Source of the DNA: JAEVLT01 sp044598425
GTDB lineage: Bacteria; Bacillota; Bacilli; Bacillales; Cytobacillaceae
DNA: 64,000 nucleotides
Assembly (NCBI GenBank): GCA_044598425.1
Contig: CP172536.1
Coordinates: 3,286,001 to 3,350,000, forward strand
Direction of reading: 5' to 3'
Position numbers and translations under genes: made by a program. Below the pieces are notes generated by a model. The model did no database searches. It saw nothing but the letters and a program-made list of their open reading frames with translations, and was not told the origin of the DNA. Shown piece after piece: positions 8,681 through 17,562 of this stretch (its first letter is position 1; every line of letters begins with the position of its first letter).

Positions 8681-9675
8681 TTTAGATGGGTAGCGCTCGC
8701 TCTGCGATGGAAATTACCTCTTTTCTGGTTAAGTTCCCGGATCGTGAACCGGATTCCGCCTCCAATTGGCTTTTTTCCGCCTAACTGGTGGCGATTTCCG
8801 CCTTCATTCTACTTTTTTCCGCCCTCATCATGAGGAATTCCGCCTAGCCATTATAAATGTATGCTCTCACGTTCAGTATTTTCCAAATTTAGGTGGATAA
8901 CGCTCGCTCTGCGATGAAAATTACCTCTTTTCTGGTTAAGTTCCCGGATCGTGAACCGGATTCCTCCTCCAATTGGCTTTTTTCCGCCTAACTTGTGGCG
9001 ATTTCCGCCTTCATTCTACTTTTTTCCGCCTTCATCATGAGGAATTCCGCCTAGCCATTATAAATGTATGCTCTCACGTTCAGTATTTTCCAAATTTAGA
9101 TGGGTAGCGCTCGCTCTGCGATGGAAATTACCTCTTTTCTGGTTAAGTTCCCGGATCGTGAGTCGGATTCCGCCTCCAATTGGCTTTTTTCCGCCTAACT
9201 GGTGGCGATTTCCGCCTTCATTCTACTTTTTTCCGCCTTCATCATGAGGAATTCCGCCTAGCCATTATAAATGTATGCTCTCACGTTCAGTATTTTCCAA
9301 ATTTAGATGGGTAGCGCTCGCTCTGCGATGAAAATTACCTCTTTTCTGGTTAAGTTCCCGGATCGTGAGCCGGATTCCGCCTCCAATTGGCTTTTTTCCG
9401 CCTAACTGGTGGCGATTTCCGCCTTCATTCTACTTTTTTCCGCCTTCATCATGAGGAATTCCGCCTTGCCATTATAAATGTATGCTCTCACGTTCAGTAT
9501 TTTCCAAATTTAGATGGGTAGCGCTCGCTCTGCGATGAAAATTACCTCTTTTCTGGTTAAGTTCCCGGATCGTGAGCCGGATTCCGCCTCCAATTGGCTT
9601 TTTTCCGCCTAACTGGTGGCGATTTCCGCCTTCATTCTACTTTTTTCCGCCTTCATCATGAGGAATTCCGCCTAG
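8681..9675. repeat. Five 207-bp tandem repeats of 21-bp-phased TTCCGCC motifs
   Basis: Units begin at 8681, 8888, 9095, 9302 and 9509, exactly 207 bp apart; the last is shortened to about 167 bp. Inside each unit five TTCCGCC motifs lie exactly 21 bp apart (first unit: 8754, 8775, 8796, 8817, 8838), with unrelated sequence between them. The other 100 bp of the unit is well conserved. No convincing gene crosses it. The 8523-8680 stretch before it is AT-rich and shows nothing recognisable. Confidence 0.95.
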
Positions 9676-9691
9676 ACGCTACACCCACCTA

Positions 9692-9733
9692 CGAAAAAAG
9701 TGCCCGGCTCACATACAAGCCAAGGCACTTATT
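9692..9733 (-). terminator. Intrinsic terminator of degV
   Basis: On the minus strand, AAGTGCC and GGCACTT (with an inner GGCT/AGCC) form a stem followed by TTTTTTC. It overlaps the degV stop. Confidence 0.85.
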
Positions 9734-10580
9734 TCTTCATCCATCCCATCCCCATCGCACCCTCGCCCAAATGGGTACCGATGACCGCACCGAAATAGCC
9801 AATGGAAAACTCAACATTCGGAAACTGCGGCTCAAGCTCCGCTTTCCATTCCAGCGCCTCTGCCTCGCGATTCGCGTGGATAATCACCGCGCGATATCTT
9901 GAGTCGGAAACACGAGAACTGTCCCCAAGTAGCTCAGAAATCCGTTTCAGCGCTTTTTTCCGCGTACGTATTTTTTCAAACGGAACAATCACCTTATCCA
10001 CAAAATGAAGCAGCGGCTTCACCTGCAGCAAACTTCCGATAAAAGCCTGGGCACTTGACAGCCGGCCGCCCCGCTGCAAATGCGATAAATCATCAACCAT
10101 GAAATAGGCATTCGCAGAGACTTTCAACGCTTCAAGCCGAGCTAAAATCGCTTCAGGCTCCTCACCTCGCGCGGACATCTCCGCCGCTTCCAGCGCATAA
10201 AACCCTTGGACCATGCAGCTAATCTCCGAATCAAACGGATAAACCTTAATCCCGTCCACCATCGTTCCCGCCGTTATCGCTCCTTGAAACGTGCCGCTGA
10301 TGCCGCTTGACAAATGAATGCTGATCACCGCATCATAGCCATCCGCAGCGAGCTTCTCAAACAACTCCACAAACTCACCGACCGGCGGCTGGGAGGTTGT
10401 TGGCAACTCTCGATGGCGCACCTCTTCAAAAAACTCGTTCGAACCAATATCAATCTCTTCTTGATAGACCTCACTTCCAAAAATAACCCGCAAAGGTATC
10501 ATATGTATATTCCATTGATCACGCAGTTCCTTCGGGATATATGCCGTACTATCCGTAACAACAGCTGTCTTCATAAGCAA
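9729..10580 (-). CDS. degV: DegV-family fatty-acid-binding protein
   Basis: DegV proteins bind a fatty acid and present it to fatty-acid kinase. The protein has the family start KTAVVTDSTAYIP, the TSQPPVGEF loop near residue 60, SSGISGTFQGA near 92 and the RGGRLS motif near 168. A TTG with AAGGA six bases upstream gives 283 residues. An ATG two codons later is also possible but lies twelve bases from that site. The gene is next to degU, as in B. subtilis, but convergence with the regulon is not shown. Confidence 0.93.
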   Translation of the reverse strand: MLMKTAVVTDSTAYIPKELRDQWNIHMIPLRVIFGSEVYQEEIDIGSNEFFEEVRHRELPTTSQPPVGEFVELFEKLAADGYDAVISIHLSSGISGTFQGAITAGTMVDGIKVYPFDSEISCMVQGFYALEAAEMSARGEEPEAILARLEALKVSANAYFMVDDLSHLQRGGRLSSAQAFIGSLLQVKPLLHFVDKVIVPFEKIRTRKKALKRISELLGDSSRVSDSRYRAVIIHANREAEALEWKAELEPQFPNVEFSIGYFGAVIGTHLGEGAMGMGWMKK

Positions 10581-10654
10581 GTACCATCCTTCTACTTTTT
10601 CTCAACTACCTATTTTATATGAAAAAGAAGAAAAAAGCATTCCTCCAAGCCGTT

Positions 10655-10931
10655 ATAAGAAAAGCGCAAGCGCCCTTGCTCATCGACGTAAGGAGGTGGA
10701 CTGAGCCGAGTGAGATAAAGGAGAGTCGAAAGACGGTAGTCTTTCGTTCTCGACTTATCGTAGACGAGGCGAGGGAAGCGACGTAGTCGATAGGGCGCTG
10801 GAGCTAGACAGTTATCGAAGTTAAGATATAAATTCTGATAGTATAAGAAAAGCGCAAGCGCCCTTGGTCAGCGACGTAGCCGATAGGGCGCTCGCGCTAG
10901 ACCGTTATCGAAGTTCCGATATAAATTCTGA
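10655..10931. repeat. Two copies of a structured intergenic repeat (long and short form)
   Basis: Copy 1 spans about 10655-10840 and copy 2 about 10843-10931. Both start AAGAAAAGCGCAAGCGCCCT and end in an inverted, AT-rich tail of the form GTTATCGAAGTT...AATTCTGA. Both contain TAGGGCGCT, complementary to AGCGCCCT at the start, so the element can fold on itself. Copy 2 lacks the middle 100 bp of copy 1, which has its own hairpin (CGAAAGAC/GTCTTTCG). Similar GCGCAAGCGCC repeats are familiar from Bacillaceae intergenic DNA. Confidence 0.8.
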
Positions 10932-10932
10932 C

Positions 10933-10972
10933 AAAAAAGAGCGCGCCCTCCTCAATCGAAAGCGCACCCCTT
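10933..10972 (-). terminator. Intrinsic terminator of degU
   Basis: On the minus strand, GGGTGCGCTT pairs with GAGCGCGCCC-type sequence (one G-T pair), followed by six T residues, directly after the degU stop. Confidence 0.8.
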
Positions 10973-10976
10973 TATG

Positions 10977-11666
10977 TTACCTTACTTCCACCCAGCCGTT
11001 CTTAATCGCAACGACCACCGCCTGAGTCCGGTCATTCACATTCATTTTCTGCAAAATATTGCTTACATGATTTTTTACTGTCTTCTCGCTGATAAACAAC
11101 GCCTCGCCAATCCCGCGGTTGCTCTTGCCATCCGCAAGCATCTGCAGCACCTCGCACTCCCGGCGCGTCAGCAAATGAAGCGGCCTGCGAATCTCAACCG
11201 TTTGCAAATAACCACCCGACGCGGAATCCGCCTTGCTCACCGCCAGCCTGCGATACTCATTCACCAAACTATGCGTCACCTTCGGATGCAAATACGAACC
11301 GCCCTCAGCCACAACCCGAACCGCCTCAATCAGCGCATCCGCATCCATCTCCTTCAAAAGATAACCTTGAGCGCCCGTCTGCAGTGCATGCGTCACATAA
11401 TTCTCATCATCATGAATGGACAAAATAATAATCTTCGTCTGCGGAAACCTCTTCACCAGTTCCCTTGTTGCCTCCACACCATTCATATGAGGCATATTAA
11501 TATCCATAATCACCACATCTGGCTCATACTCCTCAACGATCTTCAGCGCCTCACTCCCATCATCGCCCTCCGCCACAACCGCAAACGTCCGCTCAAACTC
11601 CAAGATCCGTTTCACCCCTTCACGGAAAAGCTGGTGATCATCTATAATCGCAATTTTCGTCGTCAA
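10977..11666 (-). CDS. degU: Two-component response regulator DegU
   Basis: DegU, phosphorylated by DegS, controls exoenzymes, competence and motility in Bacillus. A TTG preceded by GGGAGG at eight bases gives 229 residues starting MTTKIAIIDDHQLFREGVKR. The receiver domain has the phosphorylated Asp at residue 55 (IMDINMP); the LuxR-type helix-turn-helix is C-terminal (LTRRECEVLQMLADGKSNRG). The frame is open for another 62 codons upstream, but that part is unlike any DegU. A 300-bp gap from degS suggests a promoter of its own. Confidence 0.97.
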   Translation of the reverse strand: MTTKIAIIDDHQLFREGVKRILEFERTFAVVAEGDDGSEALKIVEEYEPDVVIMDINMPHMNGVEATRELVKRFPQTKIIILSIHDDENYVTHALQTGAQGYLLKEMDADALIEAVRVVAEGGSYLHPKVTHSLVNEYRRLAVSKADSASGGYLQTVEIRRPLHLLTRRECEVLQMLADGKSNRGIGEALFISEKTVKNHVSNILQKMNVNDRTQAVVVAIKNGWVEVR

Positions 11667-11744
11667 CCTCTTCGCCTCCCAAAAACCCTTCTCTTTCTTT
11701 AAGTAAAAATACTTCCGTTGCCGCGCCAGCATTTCATTGAGCGG

Positions 11745-11833
11745 CACCGGCCTTCCTGCTGTCACTTTCCAACAGAGATCGATTTTAAATCCCGAATAGG
11801 AATCACTTGAATTGCCCACCGGCCTTCCTGCTG
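11745..11833. repeat. 17-bp direct repeat upstream of degU
   Basis: CACCGGCCTTCCTGCTG occurs twice, at 11745-11761 and 11817-11833, 72 bp apart, in the 300-bp degS-degU gap. It could be a regulator binding pair for degU; that is inference. Confidence 0.7.
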
Positions 11834-11966
11834 ACTTCGCAACCGAAAACACCGCTTAAATATGTCATCAATCCGTAATGTCAGGAAAGAAAATCTCAGC
11901 CTCTCGGATTACAAATAATTCTGTTTTCCTACATATCCCCAACGATTGAAACCGCGAATCTTCTTT

Positions 11967-13115
11967 TTACCCTAAATTCATAGTCGGTACGCGAATGGAA
12001 ACCGACGTGCCAGCACCAATTTTCGAATTAATCGAAAGCACGCCTTCTAACAGCTCGACTCGCTCCTCCATCCCAAGAATTCCGAACGACTCGGCACTTT
12101 TTTTATTCACATCAAAGCCTACACCATTATCCTTAACGAGAACATTCACCGCCGACTTCGTAATTTCCAATCGGACAACAATTTCTTTTGCATTCGCGTG
12201 CTTTAAGGCATTCTGCACCGATTCCTGAATTAAGCGGAACAAAGCAACCTCATACTTTGCCGGAAGTCTGCACTCCAAACCGATGTTAACAAACTCAATC
12301 CGTGCTTTGTTATGATACTCTTCGATCGTTTGCAAATATTTTCTGAGGGTAGGCACAAGCCCAAGATCATCAAGCGCCATCGGCCGCAAATCATAAATAA
12401 TCCTGCGCACTTCGTAAAGGGCAGAGCGAACCATTTTTTTGAAGCTGCGCACCTCTAACAACGCCTGCTCGCCGCCATGTTCGCGATACACCCGCTCGAT
12501 CAGATCGGAGCGCATAATCACATTTGCGAGCATTTGCGCCGGTCCATCGTGAATTTCGCGGGAAAGCCGTTTACGCTCGTCCTCCTGTGCTTCGATAATT
12601 TTCAAGCCGAAGTCCTGCTTTGCCTTTGCATCCTCGATCACTTCACCCATTTGTTTCAAATCACTCATTAAATAACCCAATACAACGGAAATTTGCGAAA
12701 CAAGATGTTCCGCACGCTCAATCGTTTCGTTGAGGCCAATCAGCCTCCGCTCCAAGTCGTCTCTTCGGTCGCGAAGCTGTTTTTCAACTTGCCAGTTGAG
12801 CGAAAGATCCAATTGCAGCTGATGCGCCTTTTCATACGCCTCGCGAATTTCTTCCTCCGTGTAGTTTTTAAAACTTTTGCTTACATCGGATAGGCGATTC
12901 CGCGCAAGCCGGGCTTGACTTTCAAGCTGCTCCCCTTCATCAATGATCTTGACCACCATCTTTTTCACACTGCTTAATTCAGCAGACAGCGTTTCAAAAT
13001 CATTTCGGCATTGTTCACCGATGCGGAAAATTTCATTTTTGCTGGCGCCAACCGTATCAATCATTTTTTCAAGAATCATATCAAGCGTCTTTGTATCAAA
13101 CCTTTTAATTTTCAT
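11967..13115 (-). CDS. degS: Cytoplasmic sensor histidine kinase DegS
   Basis: DegS phosphorylates DegU. The ATG with GGGGG upstream gives 382 residues starting MKIKRFDTKTLDMIL. The N-terminal half is a long coiled-coil sensor with no membrane segment. The phosphorylated His is residue 189 in RLSREIHDGPAQ, the same number as in B. subtilis. The C-terminal ATPase domain has LFRLIQESVQNALKHA, DNGVGFD and FGILGMEERV. It lies upstream of degU, as usual, but with an unusually long gap. Confidence 0.97.
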   Translation of the reverse strand: MKIKRFDTKTLDMILEKMIDTVGASKNEIFRIGEQCRNDFETLSAELSSVKKMVVKIIDEGEQLESQARLARNRLSDVSKSFKNYTEEEIREAYEKAHQLQLDLSLNWQVEKQLRDRRDDLERRLIGLNETIERAEHLVSQISVVLGYLMSDLKQMGEVIEDAKAKQDFGLKIIEAQEDERKRLSREIHDGPAQMLANVIMRSDLIERVYREHGGEQALLEVRSFKKMVRSALYEVRRIIYDLRPMALDDLGLVPTLRKYLQTIEEYHNKARIEFVNIGLECRLPAKYEVALFRLIQESVQNALKHANAKEIVVRLEITKSAVNVLVKDNGVGFDVNKKSAESFGILGMEERVELLEGVLSINSKIGAGTSVSIRVPTMNLG

Positions 13116-13478
13116 CAATATTCCCCCAGGCACTTTTACCAGAGACAAGCAAGGCTTGTCCCGAAATCATAGTTAGGAAAAAGTTCCTTTTCCCATATTT
13201 TAACGTGTCATGTTGGAATATACTATGCTTAACCCGCTAAATCATTGACTAAATCAATGAAATTCGGTAAAAAGTAGGAGAATAAAGGCAGCCACACCCA
13301 TACTTTTTACCTACCCATTCTATTGCTAATTACTGGTCAATCATGCTTTATTATACCATGTCGAAATTAAGCAGATATTAAAGTTTTATTACAGTCGACA
13401 ATATTCTTAGCCTTTCGTCACATTTGCCATTATAATTGGAAAAGTGACAACACCTTTCAAGGAAGGAAGGAGCAACAA
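13116..13478. other. Intergenic region between divergent degS and yvyE
   Basis: The 363 bp contain the start regions of both genes. A TATAAT-like box (ATTATAATT) lies 50 bp before yvyE. I see no open frame of gene quality and no repeat. Confidence 0.5.
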
Positions 13479-14117
13479 ATGCTATCTCGTTACTTAACTG
13501 TAAAACAGTACGGAGAACATGAAATCGTGATCGAAAAATCGCGCTTCATCGCCCATATCGAGCGCGCTGAAACCGAAGAACAGGCTCAGGAATTTATCCA
13601 ATCAATCAAAAAGAAGCACTGGAATGCGACGCACAACTGTTCGGCTTATCTAATCGGCGAATACGACCAAATTCAAAAAGCAAACGACGATGGTGAACCA
13701 AGCGGAACCGCCGGCGTTCCCATCCTTGAAGTTTTAAAAAAGCGCCACCTAAAGGACACCGTCGTCGTCGTCACCCGCTACTTTGGCGGCATCAAACTTG
13801 GCGCAGGCGGCCTAATCCGTGCCTACGGCAAATCGACATCCGAAGGCCTTAACGCGGTCGGCATTGTCGAAAGGCGGCTTGTCCAAACCATCCATGTCAC
13901 CATCGACTACACCTGGCTCGGCAAACTCGAAAAAGAACTCCGCGCCTCCGAATACAAAATCAAACAAATCCACTACCTCGACAAAGTCGAAATCGAAGTC
14001 TACGTGGAAGAGAACAAAACGGAAGCCTTCACAGAATGGATGGTCGAACTGACGAATGGGCAAACTGACATTCGTTTGGGAGAGAAGATGTATTTGGAAG
14101 AGGAGTATACACAATAA
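13479..14117 (+). CDS. yvyE: YvyE/YigZ family (IMPACT) protein
   Basis: This 212-residue protein begins MLSRYLTVKQYGEHEIVIEK. It has the family core NDDGEPSGTAGVPILEVL at residues 70-88, then VVTRYFGGIKLGAGGL. IMPACT/YigZ proteins are conserved cytoplasmic proteins linked to translation in eukaryotes; the bacterial role is unclear. It is the only plus-strand gene of the region, divergent from degS and convergent with tagO, the same position as in B. subtilis. The ribosome site GGAAGGAGG is strong. Confidence 0.95.
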   Translation: MLSRYLTVKQYGEHEIVIEKSRFIAHIERAETEEQAQEFIQSIKKKHWNATHNCSAYLIGEYDQIQKANDDGEPSGTAGVPILEVLKKRHLKDTVVVVTRYFGGIKLGAGGLIRAYGKSTSEGLNAVGIVERRLVQTIHVTIDYTWLGKLEKELRASEYKIKQIHYLDKVEIEVYVEENKTEAFTEWMVELTNGQTDIRLGEKMYLEEEYTQ

Positions 14118-14152
14118 CAGGAGATTCTTGGGTACTAGAATCCCCTGTTATC
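14113..14152. terminator. Inverted repeat between convergent yvyE and tagO paralogue 1
   Basis: ATAACAGG-A-GATTCT and AGAATC-CC-CTGTTAT form a long stem. It lacks a clear T run on either strand except GGTTTTTTA a few bases beyond on the plus strand, so it is a probable bidirectional terminator. Confidence 0.6.
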
Positions 14153-15212
14153 ACCGGTTTTTTATTGCAGTAAACCTAAAAAAACGCATCATCTTCAATA
14201 GTGGGTTGAAATTTTTCCCCATCAGACCGATTTTCTCTGCGATAAGCTCTGTAACAATGAGAAGAACTCCAATTAACAAAAAAGATCCCCAAAATTTTGC
14301 CTGAGAATAAATAAAGGCTGATAAGCTGAAAAAAGCAGCTAAAGCATAGATCAATAAAACAGTTTGCCGATGAGTAAAACCTAGGCGAAGCATACAATGA
14401 TGCAGATGAGATTTATCAGGAGACGAGAGCGGCTTTTTATTAATAATTCTCCTAAGAATTGCGAAAAAGGTATCAGAGATAGGGACACCCAATATAATAA
14501 CTGGAACGATAAAAGAGATAAATGTAACATTTTTATAACCCAACAAAGACAGGACGGAAATCATAAAGCCTAAAAATAATGCTCCAGTATCTCCCATAAA
14601 AATTTTGGCGGGATAAAAATTATGAAAAAGAAATCCAAGGGTACTCATTAAAAGTGCACTCGCAACCAAAACGACGTATATATTTCCCATAAAAATTGCC
14701 ATAACCGTAATTGTAAGAAGCGCAATCGAGGAGACCCCGGCTGCCAGCCCATCTAATCCATCAATTAAATTAATCGCATTCGTGATCCCTACAATCCAAA
14801 GGATTGTAAAGGGAATACTAAAATATCCAAATTCGAGCTTTCCCCCAAAAGGTAAATTTAAAAAAACAACCTGAAGATCACCTAAAAAAACGACAACAAC
14901 TGCGGCAATCAATTGTCCCAAAAACTTGATTTTAGCCGAAAGTTCAACAATATCATCACATATGCCGGTTATTACAATAATGGCTGCTCCAATCAGAATA
15001 AATACAGAATTGGGGTACTCAGGTTTTAAAATGAATATACCAGCCATAAACGCGATATAGATAGCCAGTCCCCCAAGTCTCGGCATCAACCTTTGGTGGA
15101 CCTTCCTTTGATTAGGATGATCCGTTGCGCCTACAATAAAGGCTACTTTCTTTATTAAAGGCGTCAGTACAATCGACAATAAAAAACATAAAATCAAGGT
15201 AAGAAAAATCAT
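14151..15212 (-). CDS. tagO: Undecaprenyl-phosphate sugar-1-P transferase (TagO/WecA family), paralogue 1
   Basis: This enzyme joins GlcNAc-1-phosphate from UDP-GlcNAc to the C55 lipid carrier, the first step in teichoic acid or other wall polysaccharide synthesis. The 353-residue protein has around ten membrane segments, the family motif NAINLIDGLDGLAAG near residue 150, GDTGALFLGF near 213 and the HLHH motif near 273. Its neighbour at 15341-16402 is a close paralogue. The start has no second in-frame candidate nearby. Which of the two is the main TagO cannot be told from sequence. Confidence 0.9.
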   Translation of the reverse strand: MIFLTLILCFLLSIVLTPLIKKVAFIVGATDHPNQRKVHQRLMPRLGGLAIYIAFMAGIFILKPEYPNSVFILIGAAIIVITGICDDIVELSAKIKFLGQLIAAVVVVFLGDLQVVFLNLPFGGKLEFGYFSIPFTILWIVGITNAINLIDGLDGLAAGVSSIALLTITVMAIFMGNIYVVLVASALLMSTLGFLFHNFYPAKIFMGDTGALFLGFMISVLSLLGYKNVTFISFIVPVIILGVPISDTFFAILRRIINKKPLSSPDKSHLHHCMLRLGFTHRQTVLLIYALAAFFSLSAFIYSQAKFWGSFLLIGVLLIVTELIAEKIGLMGKNFNPLLKMMRFFRFTAIKNR

Positions 15213-15302
15213 TAAAATTCCCCCTTGACTCGTATTTTGTCCATTTCACTGACATCAAAAACACAAATGAAAAATTTTAATCGGTATAATTTTCTACAAA
15301 AT

Positions 15303-15337
15303 GAAAAACCTAAGAAACATCGGTTCCTTAGGTTTGA
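15303..15337 (-). terminator. Intrinsic terminator after tagO paralogue 2
   Basis: On the minus strand, AAACCTAAG and CTTAGGTTT form a stem followed by TTTCATTTT, directly after the upstream paralogue's stop. The two paralogues are therefore separate units. Confidence 0.85.
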
Positions 15338-15340
15338 ATA

Positions 15341-16402
15341 TTATCTGTCTTTTAGATTTACCGGTTTAATTCCTTTAACAAATTTAAGAAGTGGTTTGTA
15401 ATCTTCCCGTACTAAACCAATTTTTTCAACAATGACCTCAATCACAATCAGCAAAGTGACAATCACAATCATCGATCCCCAAACCGTTGCTAATGAGAAA
15501 ATAAAGGCAGCAAGTCCCAAAACAATACTCATCGCATAGATAAGAAGTACGGTTTGCCTGTGAGTAAAGCCACTGCGCAATAAGCAGTGATGAAGATGCG
15601 ATTTATCCGGTGCCGATAGCGGTTGTTTATTAACTAACCGGCGAACAATTGCAAAAAATGTATCTGAAATCGGTACGCCTAAAATAATAACTGGAATAAT
15701 TAAGGAAATAAACGTTACGTTTTTATATCCAAGCAGTGATAATACAGAAATAATGTATCCTAAGAATAGTGCTCCTGTATCACCCATAAAAATCTTTGCT
15801 GGGTGAAAATTATAAAAAAGGAATCCTGTAGTACTTACAGCAACAATTAAAGCAATGACGGAGACAATTACCTGTCCTGTTATATAAGACATTCCAGCAA
15901 TTGAAAATAAAGCGATTGTTGATACACCTGCAGCTAAACCATCAAGACCATCAATGAGATTAATGGCGTTCGTAATACCAATAATCCAGATCATCGTTAA
16001 TGGGATGCTAAGTATTCCAAACTCAATCTTTCCGCCAAAAGGAAGATTAATAAATTCCACCTGAATATCGCCCATGATCACAACTACTGCAGCAGCAGCA
16101 ATTTGTCCAGCGAGTTTCAACTTCGGTGAAATTTCATTAATATCATCAGCAATCCCTGTTAAAATAATGATGATACTGCCGATTACGATAGCCAGATAAT
16201 TATCTTTAATAGGATGGTAGATTATTGTTCCAATAATAAAACTAAGAAAGATGGCTAATCCGCCTAAACGCGGCATGATTCGCTGATGAACTTTTCGATA
16301 ATTTGGTTTATCTGTTGCCCCAATTAAAAAGGCTAGTTTTTTTACGATCGGTGTAAGTAGTATTGAGGAAATGAAGCAAACTGCAAGTGTTAAATAAACC
16401 AT
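15341..16402 (-). CDS. tagO: Undecaprenyl-phosphate sugar-1-P transferase (TagO/WecA family), paralogue 2
   Basis: It has the same activity as the preceding paralogue by family: transfer of a sugar phosphate to undecaprenyl phosphate. The ATG with GGAGGG at four bases gives 353 residues; ten extra upstream codons are open but carry that ribosome site. Motifs NAINLIDGLDGLAAG, GDTGALFLGY and DKSHLHHCLL are present. Much of the sequence is identical to paralogue 1, including the C-terminal order of motifs, so this is a tandem duplication. It has its own promoter and terminator. Confidence 0.9.
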   Translation of the reverse strand: MVYLTLAVCFISSILLTPIVKKLAFLIGATDKPNYRKVHQRIMPRLGGLAIFLSFIIGTIIYHPIKDNYLAIVIGSIIIILTGIADDINEISPKLKLAGQIAAAAVVVIMGDIQVEFINLPFGGKIEFGILSIPLTMIWIIGITNAINLIDGLDGLAAGVSTIALFSIAGMSYITGQVIVSVIALIVAVSTTGFLFYNFHPAKIFMGDTGALFLGYIISVLSLLGYKNVTFISLIIPVIILGVPISDTFFAIVRRLVNKQPLSAPDKSHLHHCLLRSGFTHRQTVLLIYAMSIVLGLAAFIFSLATVWGSMIVIVTLLIVIEVIVEKIGLVREDYKPLLKFVKGIKPVNLKDR

Positions 16403-16494
16403 AATACCCTCCATGATTACATATCCTGTCATCTCAATAACACTAAATCTTTTTTAAAGTTGCCTCTTAATCTAAGAATTTATTACCCTAATGG

Positions 16495-16523
16495 ATTATA
16501 GCACACCCAATTATAGTTTTAAA
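16495..16523 (-). promoter_or_regulatory. Sigma-A-type promoter for tagO paralogue 2
   Basis: On the minus strand it reads TTTAAA-N17-TATAAT about 90 bp upstream of the start. The -10 is perfect, the spacing ideal and the -35 moderate. The rest of 16403-16689 is AT-rich with no gene. Confidence 0.65.
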
Positions 16524-16689
16524 CATTTTGTTCATTTTTCCATAAACTTGTAAACATGCTGAATTATATTTTAAGAAATTGGGTCGAATTTTACTAAAAA
16601 TAACATAATATTCGACGTATTGTACAAGATAAAGTTTCACTCTTTCTCATAATTCTATCCATTTATCCATTTTAAAAAATGCAAAACGA

Positions 16690-16724
16690 AAAAAAGAACT
16701 GATAAAAATATCAGTTCTTTTCCT
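16690..16724 (-). terminator. Intrinsic terminator of the rfb operon
   Basis: On the minus strand, AAAAGAACTGATA and its complement form a 13-bp stem followed by TTTTTCG. It overlaps the rfbD stop. Confidence 0.85.
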
Positions 16725-17562
16725 CTGCTTCTTTTACATATGCTATTAATGCTTCTTTCCAATTACGCAGCGGCGTGAAGCCCTGCTCTACCAGTTTCTT
16801 TTTACTTAAAACAGAGTAGCTTGGGCGCTTTGCTGGCCGCGGGAATTGATCGGTTGTTAAAGGATTGACTTTTACATTTAGTCCAGCCTGTTTAAAAATT
16901 TCAACAGCGAATTCATACCATGAGCAAACACCACTATTTGTTGCATGGTAGGTGCCAAATTTGTCTGTCACCATCAATTCAAGCATAAAGCTTGCCAAGT
17001 CAACAGTATAAGTTGGTGAGCCCACCTGATCATGAACAACGCCAACTTCACCGCGTTCTTCGCCAAGACGGATCATCGTTTTCACGAAATTATTTCCACC
17101 TACACCAAACACCCAGGCTGTCCGGACGATAAAATAGCGATCCAAATGTTTCTTCAGCAACTCTTCACCGGCAAATTTCGTTCTTCCATATGCACCTAAT
17201 GGCTTAGTTGGCTGATCAACCTCATATGGTTCTGTTGCTGTACCATCAAATACATAGTCAGTACTAATATAGAGCATTTTTGCGCCTGTTTCTTTTGCAG
17301 CTTTTGCCAAATACTCTGTCCCAAGGGCGTTGATTTGATAAGCGGTCTCTTCATCACTTTCAGCGGCATCTACATTCGTATAGGCAGCACAGTGCAAAAT
17401 AACATCAGGACGAACATCGCTGATAAAGGATAGCACATTTTCTTCATTCGTTATATCAAGCTGGTCACGGTTGGTACCAAAAACCTCATGATGATCCCTT
17501 GTTAATTGCTTCACGACATCTTGGCCTAGTTGGCCTTTTGCACCCGTTACTACAACCTTCAT
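16711..17562 (-). CDS. rfbD: dTDP-4-dehydrorhamnose reductase RfbD
   Basis: This enzyme performs the last step of dTDP-L-rhamnose synthesis, NADPH-dependent reduction of the 4-keto sugar. The 283-residue protein has the Rossmann motif GAKGQLGQDV at residues 7-16, the STDYVFDG segment and the YGRTKFAGE catalytic Tyr-Lys pair near 127-131. The length is standard. Its start overlaps the rfbB stop by one base (TAATG), so the two are coupled. Confidence 0.95.
   Translation of the reverse strand: MKVVVTGAKGQLGQDVVKQLTRDHHEVFGTNRDQLDITNEENVLSFISDVRPDVILHCAAYTNVDAAESDEETAYQINALGTEYLAKAAKETGAKMLYISTDYVFDGTATEPYEVDQPTKPLGAYGRTKFAGEELLKKHLDRYFIVRTAWVFGVGGNNFVKTMIRLGEERGEVGVVHDQVGSPTYTVDLASFMLELMVTDKFGTYHATNSGVCSWYEFAVEIFKQAGLNVKVNPLTTDQFPRPAKRPSYSVLSKKKLVEQGFTPLRNWKEALIAYVKEAEEKN

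Noticed and set aside
9594..9902. 102-residue plus-strand open frame over the 207-bp array and degV end
   Set aside because: It is an artefact of the repeats (FFRL-type repeats) and antisense to degV; it has no ribosome site.
10974..11702. 242-residue plus-strand open frame opposite degU
   Set aside because: Antisense shadow of a clear gene, rich in His, Leu and Arg, as expected of the complement.
11667..11852. 62-residue N-terminal extension of DegU
   Set aside because: The extension is unlike any DegU and the TTG at 11666 has GGGAGG at the right distance.
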